Assembly: GCF_027942865.1 (NCBI RefSeq)
Contig: NC_134526.1
Coordinates: 20,007,784 to 20,071,783 of the forward strand
Source of the DNA: Odontesthes bonariensis
Lineage: Eukaryota > Chordata > Actinopteri > Atheriniformes > Atherinopsidae
Direction of reading: 5' to 3'
Length of the DNA stretch: 64,000 nucleotides
Made by a program: the position numbers and the translations under genes
The notes under the pieces: generated by a model
Told to the model about the DNA's origin: nothing
Seen by the model: only the letters and a program-made list of their open reading frames with translations
Databases searched by the model: none
In this document: positions 36,452-51,400 of the stretch, one piece after another
Layout of the letters: every line of letters starts with the position of its first letter
Position numbering within the stretch: position 1 is the stretch's first letter

Positions 36452-39400
36452 CTGGCAGAGAAAGGGAGGGAGGGAGAGAGAGAGAGAGACACACACAGGA
36501 AGTTAGATTCAGAGGGGGTGGATGTGTGGGATGGAGCACAGACTCTGTGAGCAAATCAAGAATATGAGAACGGAGGAGAGAGAAAAAGAGACCGAGCATA
36601 GTGTTCTGAGATTTAATCAAAATGCCTCAGGCGTCATATGTTTTTATCCATCTTCCACTTAAAACTGCCCTCTCACGGAGAAAGCAAATCACCTACAGTT
36701 AAGCCCAAAGGTATGTTGCATTCCTATGCCTGATTTTGAGTTATGAAATGAAATTGGAATGAAAAAATGCTGTATTATTCCCAAGAGGAAATGATAATGT
36801 TTCAGTACAATTCTTTCCTCCTCATAAGCTGTCATTATGTATGGTCATTGCTGTGGACAGGGATAGCTTCCTGTACTGTTCTGTGTTGTGCAGAGCTGAA
36901 GGAGCCTCTGACTGAACACACTCGGTTGTTTCATGACTGTGTTGTGGAGAGGGTTGGTAATTGTGTCCATTATACTCATCAACTTGTGCAGCACTCCATC
37001 ATTTCCATGGTCCCCAGAGCAGTCCACAGCACAGAGCCTGATGTCTTTAACAGTTTGTTCACTTTCTTTGACTCACTCACTCCGATGCTGCTGCCCCAAC
37101 AGATGTCTCCAAAGCAGACTGCACTCTCCGCCACAGATTTAGAGAAAATATTCAGCATTTTGGTGCAGAAATGAAAGGACCTAAGCTCCCTTAACAAGTA
37201 CTGTCTGGTGTCTGTAGTAGTTCACTACCTCCACCTCTTCTCTCAGGTTGGAGATAGTGTTTGACTTATTCCTGATCCTCCAGAAATGTACAGTCACCTC
37301 TTATGTTTTCTTCATGTTTAAGATTAAATTATTGTTTCCACACCATGCCACAAAGTGTCCAGTTCCCTGTATTCAGCTTCTAATCCATCACTGATGCCCC
37401 CCGCAACTGTAGAGCCATCTGAGTATTTCTGGTGATGACAGGAATTATATAAAGAGAGGTACTGGGATAATGGGCTGAGTCACGCCAACACTGTTTATTG
37501 ACCACTTTGGACAGATGTTGCAGATCCCTGTTTCGGTGGAAGGTCCAATGTTTTGTGATAGTCTCCTCCAGAATCTTAACGTGGTCTTCTTTTTTATTGT
37601 GATGTCATTTACTCTACCAGAGTTGCCGGGCCCATTGGCAGGGAATGATCCCTTTTTTGGGTTCTCCCTTCTTTTGCCAAACAAACTCCTGCGTCCAAAC
37701 AACTCAACTCAAAAGAGCTCGTGTGTCTCGGTCTTGGAAAAGTAAGTCCTTCCTTTTGAATGACGATGGAGACCAGGCTTGTGCAGCATCCACAAGTGTT
37801 TCTACATAAAGGGAGGGCCTTTTTAACAATCCTTGGATTCAAACTCCCACTCTTGCCTTACAGTGCAAGAGTTACTTTTGACCTTATCTTTTAAATATTT
37901 AAATCTCTTTTAAATGGGCATATGTAAAATAATGTTTTAGTATGTTTTGTCATTCATTTATGTATTGTCCACCGAGAAAGAACCTGGTTGAATAGAAGAT
38001 CACTATAAAACTAAAATAGACATGGATGTGAATGGTTTCATACTAAACTGGACAGTCTGTCCTTCTGCAGCTCTGTGGACATGCTTCAAAAAAAGTAATT
38101 CAATGAGGCAGAACAGTCTTTTCTTATTTCCTGCCAATCAGCATTAAAGGCGTGCACACATGGAAGACAGTTGCAAGCAGAAATTACACAGTAAATGACT
38201 GACATCCACAGGGAGCCTCAAACACATGCAATCCCATTACACGGAGACAACAGGAGCAGACAACGAATTAACCAAAAACTATTAGATGCAGGAGTCAGAG
38301 AGAGGATTAATAGGGTCAGTGCACAAAATATAACAATACACAGAACACCATTTAACTCAGATGAGTCCGACTGCACGCACAAAGATTAAAATGCAATCCC
38401 CTAGCATGGAGCCGAGTGTTTATTAATATAGAAGCATGACCTTCCTTAGAATGATTCTGGATCAATTTAGCGTTCATTTTTCTTTTGCAGGAGGACAAAG
38501 GTGGACAATCGAGTGCAATTTACAGGTAAATTAACTTTGTCACTGCAGATGATTCTTTCTGTAACAACAGATGGAGCTCCTCCATTCTAACATATGTGAG
38601 TAATTTACTTGTGGGAGCCACTAGAAATGAAAAATAAGGAAAAGTTAGCCCAAATAAATCATGTTTATGCTACAGTTTTTTTGCAAATTCTTTTTCAAAG
38701 CACAATTTGAGTTTTTCTTTTAATTAAGTATGTGATAAGATGTGGCATATGGTCTGTTCTGTATTTCAAGCCTTGAATAGAGGTAGACTGATTTTCAACT
38801 CACGTCGCTACAGATAAAATCTAACAAAATCTAAAACATGTGCTAAGTCAATGATGCAAGATCGACTCGCTGTGGCGACCCCTGATAACGGGAGAGGCCG
38901 AAAGAAGAAGAAGAAAAAGTCTCTACAGATAAAATCTCTTATATCTCACGAGCTGCATATCAAAAGACCGAGAGCATGCATCGTCTTTTTTGATGGGTAC
39001 TTTGCTGTAAATCAAATACCAATTCATTCAGCGTGCAGGGGTGTGTGAGTTTTTCTGCGTGGAGTTTGCATGTTCTCCCCGTGTATGCATGGGTTCTCTC
39101 CAGGTACTCCGGCATCCTCCCACCGCCCAAAAACATGCATGTTAAGTTAATTGGTGACTCTAAACTGACCCTAGAAGTGAGTGTGAGGTGCATGGTTGAC
39201 CGTCTCTGTGTGGCCCTGTGATGGACCGGCGACCTGTCCAGGGTGTACCTTGCCTCTCGCCCAATGATAGCTGGGATAGGCCTCACCCCTGAATTGGATT
39301 AAGCGCATATAAATAATAGATGGATGGATGGAAGGAAATATTGATAACAGCAGCTTTCAATACTTACTTTGCTATAGCGAGAAAAGCCAGCTCCACATTG

Positions 39401-42400
39401 ACTCCTGTCTTTGCGCTGGTCTCCATAAATGGAACTCCATATTCCTAAAATGGAAAAACATTAGTGGAGCATGGGGGGGTCAGGCGATGGAAATGGGGCC
39501 ACACAAGGACATTATACGTTACCTTCGCCAGCCTCTCTCCTTCCTCTTTCTTCACGACCCTCTCTGCAGTCATGTCTGACTGTAAGACAGCAGTAGGAAA
39601 AGAAAACAAGTCAACCCAGTGAAGGGTCACAGTTTCACCATGCCATCAGCAACAGTGATGCACCATCCCGTCAGCCGGCGCCTCTTCTTATCAGGCCGCC
39701 AGCTGCTGAGACAGAGCTCCCTCAGACTGATGAGATGTCAGAAACTCCACCTCCAGCAGAAGAGCCAAGCTCACACAGACTGATGCCGCCAGTCCTGCTG
39801 CTTTCACAGCAAATGATCTAAGCTGCTGCTACGTGACATCCGCGAGCCTCCAGACAAGCGAGTCTTCTCTAAACCACCAGAGGGAGCTTTCAGATATATT
39901 TACAGTGCCTCCGAGTGGCAATGAGACATGAGATTTTCTCTTTTGATCACCAGCAGCACTGTACATAAATTGGCTTGTGCATCAGAGGTTTGAAGCAAAT
40001 GAAAAGAAGTCAGTCACAGTGATGGGATAACATTGAGTGGGGGGATAGAATATAATAAAACATAAATCAGTAAGAACAAACAAACACCATTCAGGGAAAG
40101 ATCTTCACTTTTAAGTGAAGAGTTTGCCTTCATGCATCTGTGTCACACTGAGAGCCTTTTCTGGCTTTCAATGCGTTCACGTCTGTCTGAGTGTGATAAG
40201 AGTGTGTTAAAATTGCACAAAAGAAAACAGTTATCCTCCCCATCTTTTTATGCAACACTAAAAGGAAGCTATGCTCACCTTGTTGCCGAGCAACATGATG
40301 ACCACATCCTTCTGGGCATACTCGTGTATTTCAGTCAGCCAAGCCTTCAAAAGTAGAGAAGATAGACAAAAAGAGGAGGAGAGATTGGTCTATAAGCAAA
40401 ACAAATATCACCACTCAAAGGCTGCATGTCCTCTCTTTTACAAAGCTATGTATTATAAATCATCCTCTAATGGTGACACTGAATTACTCTCAACCTTGAA
40501 AGCTTATGTTGCTTTTCATCACTAAAACTGGTGGACTGTGTGGCCATGCAGACGATAACATCATGTCATTTTTAAATAGGTTTGTGGAGAAATGTTAAAG
40601 ACCCCCGCAGTGCTTTGCATGTAAAGAGACAGAGAGAAGTGTTCAGCTCGAGAGGATTTAGGAACAGGAAGTGAAAATAAAGAGAGATAGCAGAGTGACA
40701 GATAATGAAAGTGGGAGGAAAAGTAATTTAAGACGGTCTTACCCTGATATTGTCAAACGATGGCTTGCTGGTGATATCATAAAGCAGAAGTAACGCTGTG
40801 AGAGCAAAGAGAAGAGCAGTTTGATTGTACCTTTATTATCTTTACATACATGAAGAGAAGCTTCCTATGCACAGTAATAAAAAGTACATATTTAATCAGG
40901 TAGCTCCATTACCTTTCACCTGGGCTTTCCCCCCCACACAAACACACACTCCCACGCTCACACAAGGTATGAGGAAGTAAAATATATAAAGCAAATCACC
41001 TTGGGCATCTCTGTAGTAGGCGTGCGTTACGCTGCGGAATCTCTCCTGGCCAGCTGTATCCCAGATCTGACAACAAACCACAAAATGAACACAGCACCAA
41101 CGTGGTTTGACATCCTGATGAGGCTTCACAGCAAGCCAAAAACAGACAATAGATGAAGCAGCAACATGGAATGATAATGATCTATACACACTAAAATACA
41201 GGTCTTTTATAAAGTCCAAAAAAATTGTTAAGACTTAAGTTAAGCTCTTTTTTTCCAGGGTGAAATTTTAATCTGGATTTTAATCCAACATATTTGAGTA
41301 CCTAATAGGTTACAAGCACTTCCACATATATGGTGGAATGAACAATTCTCAACTAATTTATTGAGGATGTTTAGGTTTAGGCCAAAAGATTTACTTGGAA
41401 ATGTTGAATACTTGTCATCTTGTCTGATGCCACAAACATGTGCTTAGTATACAAGTCTGGGAAATTTCTTCTACCTTAGAGTAATCATAATGGTTATAAC
41501 TCCTAATACTTTAATGACTTTATGCAGTGGTCACTTTCAAGATTTACTTTACAGAACATGTTCCTCCGGACAGACACTTTGTCTATTGGACATTTATGTA
41601 CTTCAGGGCATATGTAATAAGCTAATAACTCATTTGCATGTTTTGATTCAAAAGTCAAGAAAAATTGTCATGGAAAAAGTAAGTGTCAGTGTCTTATTGT
41701 CTTTATTGTATTTATTGTCTTTCGTGTCATGTATTTTTTCCTCCATATTTTCGAGCACAAAACGTTTGTAAAATCAATTCAAGGTAAAAGGTGATGATGG
41801 GAATGTATCTATGTGAAATTGAGAAAAATCATTGTGTCATTTTAGCCATGAAAATACATTTTAAACCTGAATACCTATTCCGCTCCCATTTCTTTTTAAA
41901 TGTGAAAAAAACAAGACATTTTTCATACTTAACCCATCTAATCAGCTTGTGCTAAAGTAACCCACCTGTGACCTTTAAAATGAACAGATTCATTTAAAAG
42001 GAAGAATATTACGACAAATAGCAGCTGGACACTGCCAATGTTACTTTTTAAAAAAGCAGTGGGGTTTAAAATCTGACATGACAAGAGAAATGAAACGATC
42101 ACCTCTCACAGGGTTTTGCACTTTGTTCTGATCAATTTTTGGGTGCCCGCAGCGGATAAAAGTCCCGAGGGACGGAGCAGATTCATCGTGGCACAATCTA
42201 TTCTGTTATTCATCGCAGAATTTTATCCTGCAGAAAGCTCGTGCAAGAGAGTAAAAGCTGAGGATTTACTCAAGCTACCGGAGGAATCTAATTTTGTCAC
42301 CTCCCACTCAGTGTTGAATGAACAGGTCGTGGTAATAAACGGGTATGTGCCTTAGATTAGCAGCACGCTGCTGGCACACAATACAGCAGACTCTCTGACA

Positions 42401-45400
42401 ATATAAAAATCACAATATCAGAATTTGATTAGATTTGACTGGAAATGAGAACAACAAGAGATTTTTAATCATACTGGTGTCAACAATTTTGTGAAGGACT
42501 TTGTAGATCAATTCTAATTCTGCATAACCAACCAAATTAGTGAATATTTAGCTTAGGATGAGCTGATATGATTTGAGAGGTGAGAAAAAGGTGCACGTCC
42601 TCACCTGGAGCTTGACTTTCAGGTTGTCCATATCTACCACTTTATTCTGCAGAGACAAGAAGAAGCGTGAGAGGCAATTCACCATATGCTTTGGAGACTG
42701 GAGTGCTGTGAGAATGGCACAGAGACAAAAACGACGAACCTCACAGCGGACTAAAAAAAGCACAGAGGCTCAGCATGTGGCAAAAGAAACAAGGAAACTA
42801 AAAGTGGATTTGAATGCTGGCAGAAAAAGTAATTTGCAACACCCACACAACAACAAGGTCCCGGGATTAGACTTAATTACACCACAGTGAGAAAGACGAC
42901 TGGCAGCATAACAACCAACTCCCCCGTTAATTTCCTGCAGCCCTGTAGGGGTGCCCTCTGATTTCCTGTAGAGCAACGGCAGGCCTGAAAAAGTTTAGGC
43001 ACCCCGACTAAAAAAAAGTGTTTTGGCTGCATGTGCTGCGAGGGGTGGAAATAAAGGTGATGGTATACATGCAGCATTTTAACACACATGTTCTTTCATG
43101 CAAGACCTTTATATTTCCCAGGTACCATGACCTGCCAAACCAAGTCACAACCTTGTTTTAACCTCGCAGAGCGAAAACCGCAAAACAGAAAGATGGAGGA
43201 AATGCAACTAGCAAATGCACTTCCTTAATCACATCGTATCAGTGACAGCTCATCACCAACAGCCCCTGCCTTTCCTGTGAATCGTACAGAAGACTAAACA
43301 TGTACTTCACGAAATGCAGACAAACCACCACAGTAACAAAAGAAACCTGCGCGGCGTGTTGCAAAGCTTGCAGCCTGAGTCGCCACCTGCTTAATCCTCT
43401 GCCTTGGCAGAATGGACATGGTTCAACCCTTGCATTAGTTGCCATGGGTTTCCATTTTCCCCCCCAATTATGACGTGAGAAGAGCCTGCATGCTGAGTAA
43501 CTGCTACAAGGAAGCATGCCCAAAATAGACCAGCCATGTTACAAGCTGCCACAACAGCCTGCCTGCCTGCCTGCCTAACCAAGCACAGAGGCATCCTCAG
43601 CATATTGACTCAACTGTTTATCTCAGATTACTCTATCACTAAGTGGCTTTTGCCCCCCTACTCATAAACAAACACAGAAACAAAAAGGTAATTACTTACA
43701 TAATCAGCCATTTTTTCTGAATGAACACTATAAATCTTTCATGTTTTCTTTTTTGTTTAAAAGAATGCTTGTTTCAACCAGTGTCACTTTACTTTTTGAT
43801 GTATTTTAGTCAGACTCCCCCCTCCCAAAAAAAAACCTGTTGCGGTTGCTTGAGTGGGAGCAGAGTGACATTCTAAGGCTGCTGAATAGAAAGTGTCCAT
43901 ATATCTGTCAGACATCCATTATGTTCCCACATGTCTACACTGCCATACAAAGAAGACAATACATCACTTTGGCTAATGCAACACAATTTCCTCTCAAACC
44001 GTGTACCCCTACACTTGACTTGCCATTAGCGTGAGTGTTTTGCTTTGACAGGAGGAAAGCAGGAGGTAGTGGTGGGGGGTTAGTTCACTTGGGCCAAACA
44101 GTCTATTTTCCTGTTTGCTCGCACCGAGGAAGATGTACAGCAGGCATTTGCTTGAATTTCAGCAACAGCCACAGTGTGGGTCTGTGTGCGCGCGTGCAAG
44201 GGGTGCGTGTCACTGGGTAGGAGCTTGTCTGACAGCAGGGTGACTCCTCCAGGGCCGAGCTGAGCCGGAGCCAATCTTTCCAGGAGACAGGGACGTGGGC
44301 AGGCATCTGCCAAGACATTTATGAAGCCGTCCAAAGCTCCTAGCAGCACAAGTGGTCTGTGAACTTGACTGATTGGCGAGAGGATTTGTACATTTGGTGC
44401 TATCATCGCAGAATGATAAAGTGTTCCGTGTGGAAATAGGTGATAATTGGGCCCATGTCACTCCTACCAACGGATCACATGTTGTTTTGTAAATACGAGT
44501 AGGCTGTTTTTCAGATTCAAAACACTTCCTCATACCGTACTATGAAAACGTTTTTTTATCCACTGCTCATATCTTTATACTGTGCTTCCAATGAACTAGA
44601 CTATCTTGGAATCTTTTTAAGCGGCCTTCAGCAATAGTTCTCTGGGCCTTCTGAGAGTCTCTCACAGTTTTTCTTTGGACATTGGCTGATTTTTCATTCA
44701 ACTTCAGTTCAGTCTTTCTATCTGAGGGAAGTGATTTGTTAAGCCATTTAACACAGACCTATGAATCACTGTTATTGTGAAAAAAGCATTACAGACAACT
44801 TAGCAATAAATTCTAAATTGTGTTGTTAGATGCTTTTTTTTTAGCAGCATGTCACACAGACATACATTTTGTTCCCATTTCTTGAGTTGAATATGTGAAT
44901 CAGTGTTCTCTGAAGCCTCATTAGAAATGGTTTCCGTGGAAAGGTGGCGGTCAAGAAGCTGTTCTTAAGGAAGGGAAACAGGGTGAAAAGGCGAAGGTGT
45001 GCCAAATGCCAAATGACACACGAACTGGACTGAAAATCAGTGGCAGCAGGTCTTATAGAGAGATGAAACTCTGTTTTTGTCTTATACACTGAATTCACAT
45101 GTTTGTTTGCACTGGTTACAATAAATACTTGTTGCACTTATTACTGTTTTCCTTTGCCTCATGACTTTTGCACAGCACTTGTTAATAAGAATACAGCATA
45201 AAAACACAAACTGTGAATGGTTGAATTCAGAGATAACTGGTCCCTCTGTGAGTGCTGGACTTGTCTGCGGCATCTCTCTCACCCTAAAGTCTATTCCAAC
45301 GGTGGCTATAAAGTTGCCTCCCAGAAATGCCCCATCTTTAAAGCGCACCAAGATGCACGTCTTCCCCACCGACGAATCTCCAAGCAGCATCACCTAGAGC

Positions 45401-48400
45401 AAAGCCACCATCAGAGAAGAAGGACAACATGTCAGGTTACAGCTGGTCAAAGACATGGCTCACAGCCTACAGCAAACATGACGGCAGGGTGAGAATTCTT
45501 CCCCAAAGCTGGTAGATACTATTTTTCAACCGAGAAGGGTGCTCGGATTTCACAAATGGGATCATTATATTTGACTCGCATGATGTTATTGTGAAATACC
45601 CCCATCTTGGTGAAGTGTAAGCATGTGTAAGCTTGTTAAAAATAATGTGGCAGATGCAGCTGTTCAAAGTGTTGTCATCCACTGACAGTACAGGAAAGAG
45701 GGATTTAAGATGAGTGCAACCAACTTTTTCATTTAAACTCTCACCGTAGATATAATGACAACAGCAGGATGTGGAATTATACAATCATTTTAGCTGCATT
45801 TGATTAAAATATGAAGAAGTCAGAGCAGATGGAAGTGGTGACAGTATTAAATGTAACTTTTCCACTTGTCTTAGAAAGCAGTTTGGAGCCTGTGCAGCTT
45901 CGACAAATATTCAGAGGAGATTGTTAGCAGCAACAAGTACACCCTTGGCAAATATTTGGAGCAGTTAGGGCAGCCAAAAAGGTTCCCCCCAGCCAGGATG
46001 GGCAGTTTCACAGGGATAATTATCAAAGACACATCCGTCAGCTGGCATTTAATGGTTAGATTACGAGAGAGCACTGGACATTCTCCAGATGTGCAGAGTC
46101 AAAATGCTGCTGCAGTTACACCCAGTTGTTACAGTGCATCTACACCTGTTCGATCTGCAGCAGAACACACAGAAAGAAAAAAAAACACACACACATGCCA
46201 AAACGGAAATACACACCTTGAAGGCAATATCATAATACTCGTTAATAGAGGCGCATCTCTCCAACACATATTTTGACGTGCCGTTTTTAGCCTGCTTGTC
46301 CGTCAACGATGTCTTTCTTGTGGACATCGCACTGCCAGCAAAAGAGTAAAGGCTGGAGAGCCAAAGCACAGTTATCTCCAAGATGTGTCCGAGAAAGACG
46401 CGCACGTTGTCTTGAGGGATCAGACCCAGGCTCCGCCGACCTCCAGCCCCTCTGCTCGCATGCTGCGCGCGGCCACCAAATGATAACCGGGCGCTTCCCG
46501 TGGAGGGGGAAAAAAATAATCACACCTTAACAATCACTGCCAGTGAAAGAAAAATAAAAAAAAGAAAAGGATAAAAAGAAAGACGGGAGCCACGATGAAA
46601 ACTTGGGCAACAATCAGCTGGATTTGCGACGGTGGTGGCGTTGGTGGCGCGTCGGCGTCTACATCCAACATTCAAGGAAGCAGTAATGACAAACAGGCGG
46701 AAACATTTCTGCGATTTTGCAGAGCGGAGCCGTGCATCCTGGCGTGGGCAGATGATTAACTGGGCAGCTACGCGAGGACGTCGACAGCTCCGACGAGGAT
46801 TTTCTTATGGGTGACACTTGGCCCCCAAAAAACGCTGCAGGGGTCACTGGCCGTTGGCTGAGTTATCTGCCACAGGTGATGCGCGACCACTGGGAGGGTC
46901 AGTCACACATACGGAGAGGAGACGGGAAGGTGACCCGAGTTAAAACCTCATCTCAGATAATTCACTCTAAGCATGGAAAAACTGTCCTTCAAAGTGTTCT
47001 TATATCAACACAAAGTGGTTCATTTTACGCCCACTTCTTAAATGATGCTTCCTCAGAGCAGGCAAACGATCAATTACCCTTGTCTCCTTCAGACGTGTCT
47101 AAAATGGTTTCACAGACTCAATTTCATAATAAAGCCAATGAATGAATCTCGAGTTGCAGTGTTTGTCTCCCCCTTGTGTCTCCAATTTCCCCTGCGTTAA
47201 AACAGGAGTGAAGGCACCTGAGAAGAGGGACTGGCGGGGGGGGGGGGGGGCTCATTCAACTCCCGGCAGCTAGAGGTGACATCTCAAACATGTAATGGAG
47301 CCGAATGAGTTGTGGTTCCATCCAGACCAGCATTGCAGGGATGGAGTAGATATTTTAAGTCAGTACTTTACATCACACCTGAAATGCCATTCATAACAGA
47401 TTGCAATGTTAACTCCCAGATAGGCTTCACATATGCTATCTTTCTAACCGCCACACACTGTATGAATAATTTACAAATGTTTTCAGGTCATAAAAACCAA
47501 AGGTTCTACTGTGCAGGTATCTTCAGCTCCCCATTATTTCTTTATATACTGGCTGGAAAACAGAAACATAGGTTTAGTATACTTTTCCTGTCTTAAGGTC
47601 ACTGCTTCGAGATACTGTTAATCTGCTGTAGATAGTTTTTAGACTACGTTTTTTTTTACGCCTGTCAGGCTGTTGTCAACAAAGTGCCTGAAGGTAGAAT
47701 TCAAAATAATTTCTTTGCTAAGTTGTCTGTTATGTGCAGACACAACATTGGTTTATCCCCTGAGCTTGTTTAACGGTTGAATGGTTCATAGATCAGTGTC
47801 AAGCAGCTTAACTAACAAACAAAAAAACAACCACAATCCTCTGGAAATGATCAGGCACGCACGCAAGCAGCCAATATCCAAAGAAGAACTTTGAGAGAAC
47901 TGCAGAGAAGTCTGGAGAAGTATTGCCACTATTTATCACTTTGAAAGATTACACTGAAAGTCTGTCTCCCTGGGGCAATCAATAAAGAAATATAGGGTGG
48001 CACAAGACTTTTGCGCAGTAATGTGCATGAATTTATGAATGTTAAATTCCAAAAAATAGGTTAAGCTGTTTCCAAGAAATCTCTAAAGAAGAGAGAAGAC
48101 CGAAATGCCTCGGGATGAACAAAGAGACCAAAAAAGCCTTTTTACATTCAAAGTAGAAAATGTATTCCAGCCAGCAGAGCGCAACTCATGACATAGAAGC
48201 GACTAACGCAGGATGAGTTTTCACGTGTAATATTTGTGTGTAATCTCCACCAGGCCCTATCAAAGCTGACAACACCAAGAGAAACCTTGTCAAGGTATTT
48301 TTGCAGGCGCCGTCTCAGCCCCTGACTTTAAATCCAGCGCACAGACGCAGCAAAGTGACTCATTTTTTTTTCTGTGCTGCATTTTTCTGCAGGATATTTT

Positions 48401-51400
48401 TAACCTTGAATAACATGCTCATGCACACAGTGTAGGCAAACTTATGCTAAAGTGAAGTGGCAAACCCAATTTCATACTCTCTCGCTGGTTCCTTTCCCCT
48501 CGGCTTGTGATGGCAGCTTCACAAATCCAAAGTTATCTGTGCCACTGCAGAGAAATCATTCACTAAATAAGCTGGGGATCTCTCTTGCTTGCCTCCGTTT
48601 GGCTCTGCATGTCATACTGTCCGCACCCAAACTTGTCACAAAGCATAAAGGCCTGTTCAGAGCAGCTTTGTTACACATATATAGGAGCAAAACAGACCAC
48701 TTGCATGACATTCATTAGCTGTGGTCTCTTCCTAGTTATTTAATCGCAGCATTGGCATCGTTAACCACATTGATGCCCTTCAACAAAGTGTTAAGAATCG
48801 TAATGACTGCGGTGAGAAAATGCAACATCCCACACTGGAGAGCACCACTGATTCATGCTGCACCTCACTGACACACCGAGGGAGCCAAACACTCCTCGGC
48901 ACACAAACAGAAAGGATCCTGTTGTTATGTCACGACTTGTGAACAAACAGCCCATCAGAGCGACATGTCCTTCTCACTCGGGTGAAGTCAACAGCATAAC
49001 AGGGAGGAGGGAAAACACTGACAGGACTGAGCATGAGAGAAACACTGAGTGAGGCAAAGCTAAGGCAGTGTGGGAGGCTGTGTGGAGGAGAGGAAGCGCC
49101 GGACTCACTGTGAAGCCGATGCCGACGGTGGAAGTGAAGGACCCCGAGATGAACTTGCCCTGGTCGTACTGAACCAAAAGAGAGGTCTTGCCCACTCCGC
49201 TGTCGCCCACCAGGATCGTCTGCAGAGAGGGTCACATATAGAGGAGAGGCATGATGTATCCAGGCTCCACTGCCTCTGCTTCACTCATCGCCCGAGGCCG
49301 CTGCAGGCTATTACACTTCAATATTCATCTGTTGCTCAGTGTGGTGCTCTTTGATTTGTGATACTTTGTGACAGCTGGAGGTTGTCTTAATGTCTCCATG
49401 AGGGAAGGACGGTATGACAATGAAAGTTGGACCATGACTGGCTTCCAGATATATTTCTTATGTCACAGAAGCTCCTCAAGCACAAACATTTTGCTCAGGA
49501 GGCTCTCCACCTTCTTAACCTGTGCAAAGACATCATTCATCAGTCTGTCAATAAGTAAAATCTGTTTTTTTACAGAGTCTACGTAAAGGATCTGGGCTAC
49601 AAGGCAGTCCTCATAGACAGAAATATGAACACGAACAGCCATCGTCTCTCACCGCTGAGCCTCACCTTCTGCTAATTTGTCACCGCAGCTTTGGACGTGA
49701 AGCATCAACTGGCTTTTTTTTTTCTTTCACTGGGGGCTAGCACACCCATCCTGGAGCTCCTTGGCAGCAGATGCTTGCCCCTTTTGTGGAAATTCATCAC
49801 CTAACAGCCACCATCCACTCTCTCACACATGCAACTCCTCCTCTTGCTTCTCCAGCAAGGCCTGAGTCTGCTGCCTGCTTCTTATCTGCAGTCTACAAGA
49901 GCCCACATACAGCTCAGAGTGTCAGCATGCAGGGCTCTGCAGCTTGTAATGCGCTTGCTTTAATCACTGACATTCGTGTCCTTTATATTCACTCTGCTGC
50001 TCCATTGTGAACACGACTTGGCGACAGTTTGAGCAGATACACGGGCTGAAAATCAGAGACAATAGTAAATTGTTCACTTGCTCTTTGGAGATGTTGTGTG
50101 CTAAAATGCTGAGTAAAGCAACAGCACGCACAGAAAAAGCTTTTAAAGATCCAGCAAATACACAGTGACATTTTCAGAGAAAAAACATGGACAGACTGGT
50201 CTACTGGGCACAAGAGCCAGAGGACTGGTCTTTTCTCAGAGATTAAATATGATGATTCAAAATGACAAAAAATGACCATAAAGAGACACAAAGGCAGCCA
50301 AAGCACAGCGGCCAAACAACCCCAACGGAAAGCAAAGAAGCCAAAATTAGATGAATTAAATAAAGACGTGCAAAATGACCACAAAGAAGTCCAAAATAAT
50401 GCATAACCTTTGCATGATATACAGCTCGAAATACACAGGGACATAACTTATCCACATCGGCTGTGATGTCTGGGTCTTTGGAGGGGCACGTCCGTGCCTA
50501 AGGGCCCAATTTTTATGCCGTCCACGTTAACCCAGGAGGCTTTGGTTTTTTGGATTTATTTATTTTTTTACAAAACACTGTTTTCTGTGGCAGATCGCAG
50601 ACATCAGAGAACCGTATGCAGCTAATGTACAAAGTGTACCGGAAGTACAAATGATGCAGACCAGAATGGGAGTTGCGATGACTCAGTGTGAGGGACGCAC
50701 TGCGCAGGGTTCAGGTGGCCCACGTGAAATCAACATATTACTATTTCATGCCTCCTACATTAAAATTTGATGCAGGCGTGTAAACATCCTCTGGACCGAG
50801 GATGAGAGCGGCAACACTTTAGAGGTCTGTCTCCACGAGGCACTTGGTAGCAGAGGGTGTGCAGAGTCAGGATGGAGGTGGAGGTTTTCTGTGGCAAGGG
50901 CCCCATAGCATGGGTGGAAATGATGAATATGTCTCCATGGCAACATCAGATTTCCTTTGGCTTGTCAGTGATGTGTTATAACCCTGTCACCGAGGAAACC
51001 CAAGGCTCTCACATAATGTAACAGACAGTGGATCCAGCAGATGATAAACACCTCACCCTCTGGCACGTCTTTGTTGGCCAGTAAATAACTCCCCACAGGG
51101 CTCTGTTTCCTTAAATAATCAGTGGGTTTTTTTCCTAAACAGATTTAATTTATTCAAAAACTTACCACAATGTGTGGAACCTCGAGGCTGGATTTTTCCC
51201 AACTAGGTAATGACCCTGTAATTCCAGTGCAGGTGATTTTACCCGCTGAAAACTTGACATTGAGCGGTCACCTTTTATGTTTTTCATTGGAAATATGAAA
51301 TTCAGTAGAGCACGTCCTCCCGTGATCCTTCTTGGTTACCAATGAGCTGCTTTTAACGGGGATGGTTTTTAGTATTCTTTTCGTTTTTCATAAAGCTGTA

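Larger units (their letters stand above)
36452..39367 (-). other. rab37 last intron
   Basis: 2.9 kb intron holding a minus-strand LINE RT fragment (36830-37440) and two plus-strand LINE tails (38850-38925 and 39045-39336). Nothing else recognised. Confidence 0.8.

Noticed and set aside
36767..37174. 135-codon plus-strand frame
   Set aside because: It lies opposite the minus-strand LINE RT fragment, which explains the sequence better.
46328..46405. Upstream hydrophobic extension of rab37 exon 1a (signal-peptide-like)
   Set aside because: It would require a GTG start; the first ATG in frame is at 46327, and the resulting N-terminus fits human RAB37 in length.
49989..50444. 151-codon minus-strand frame rich in Cys/Phe/Trp
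   Set aside because: It translates the complement of the degenerate 'caaaatgaccacaaagagac' tandem repeat.
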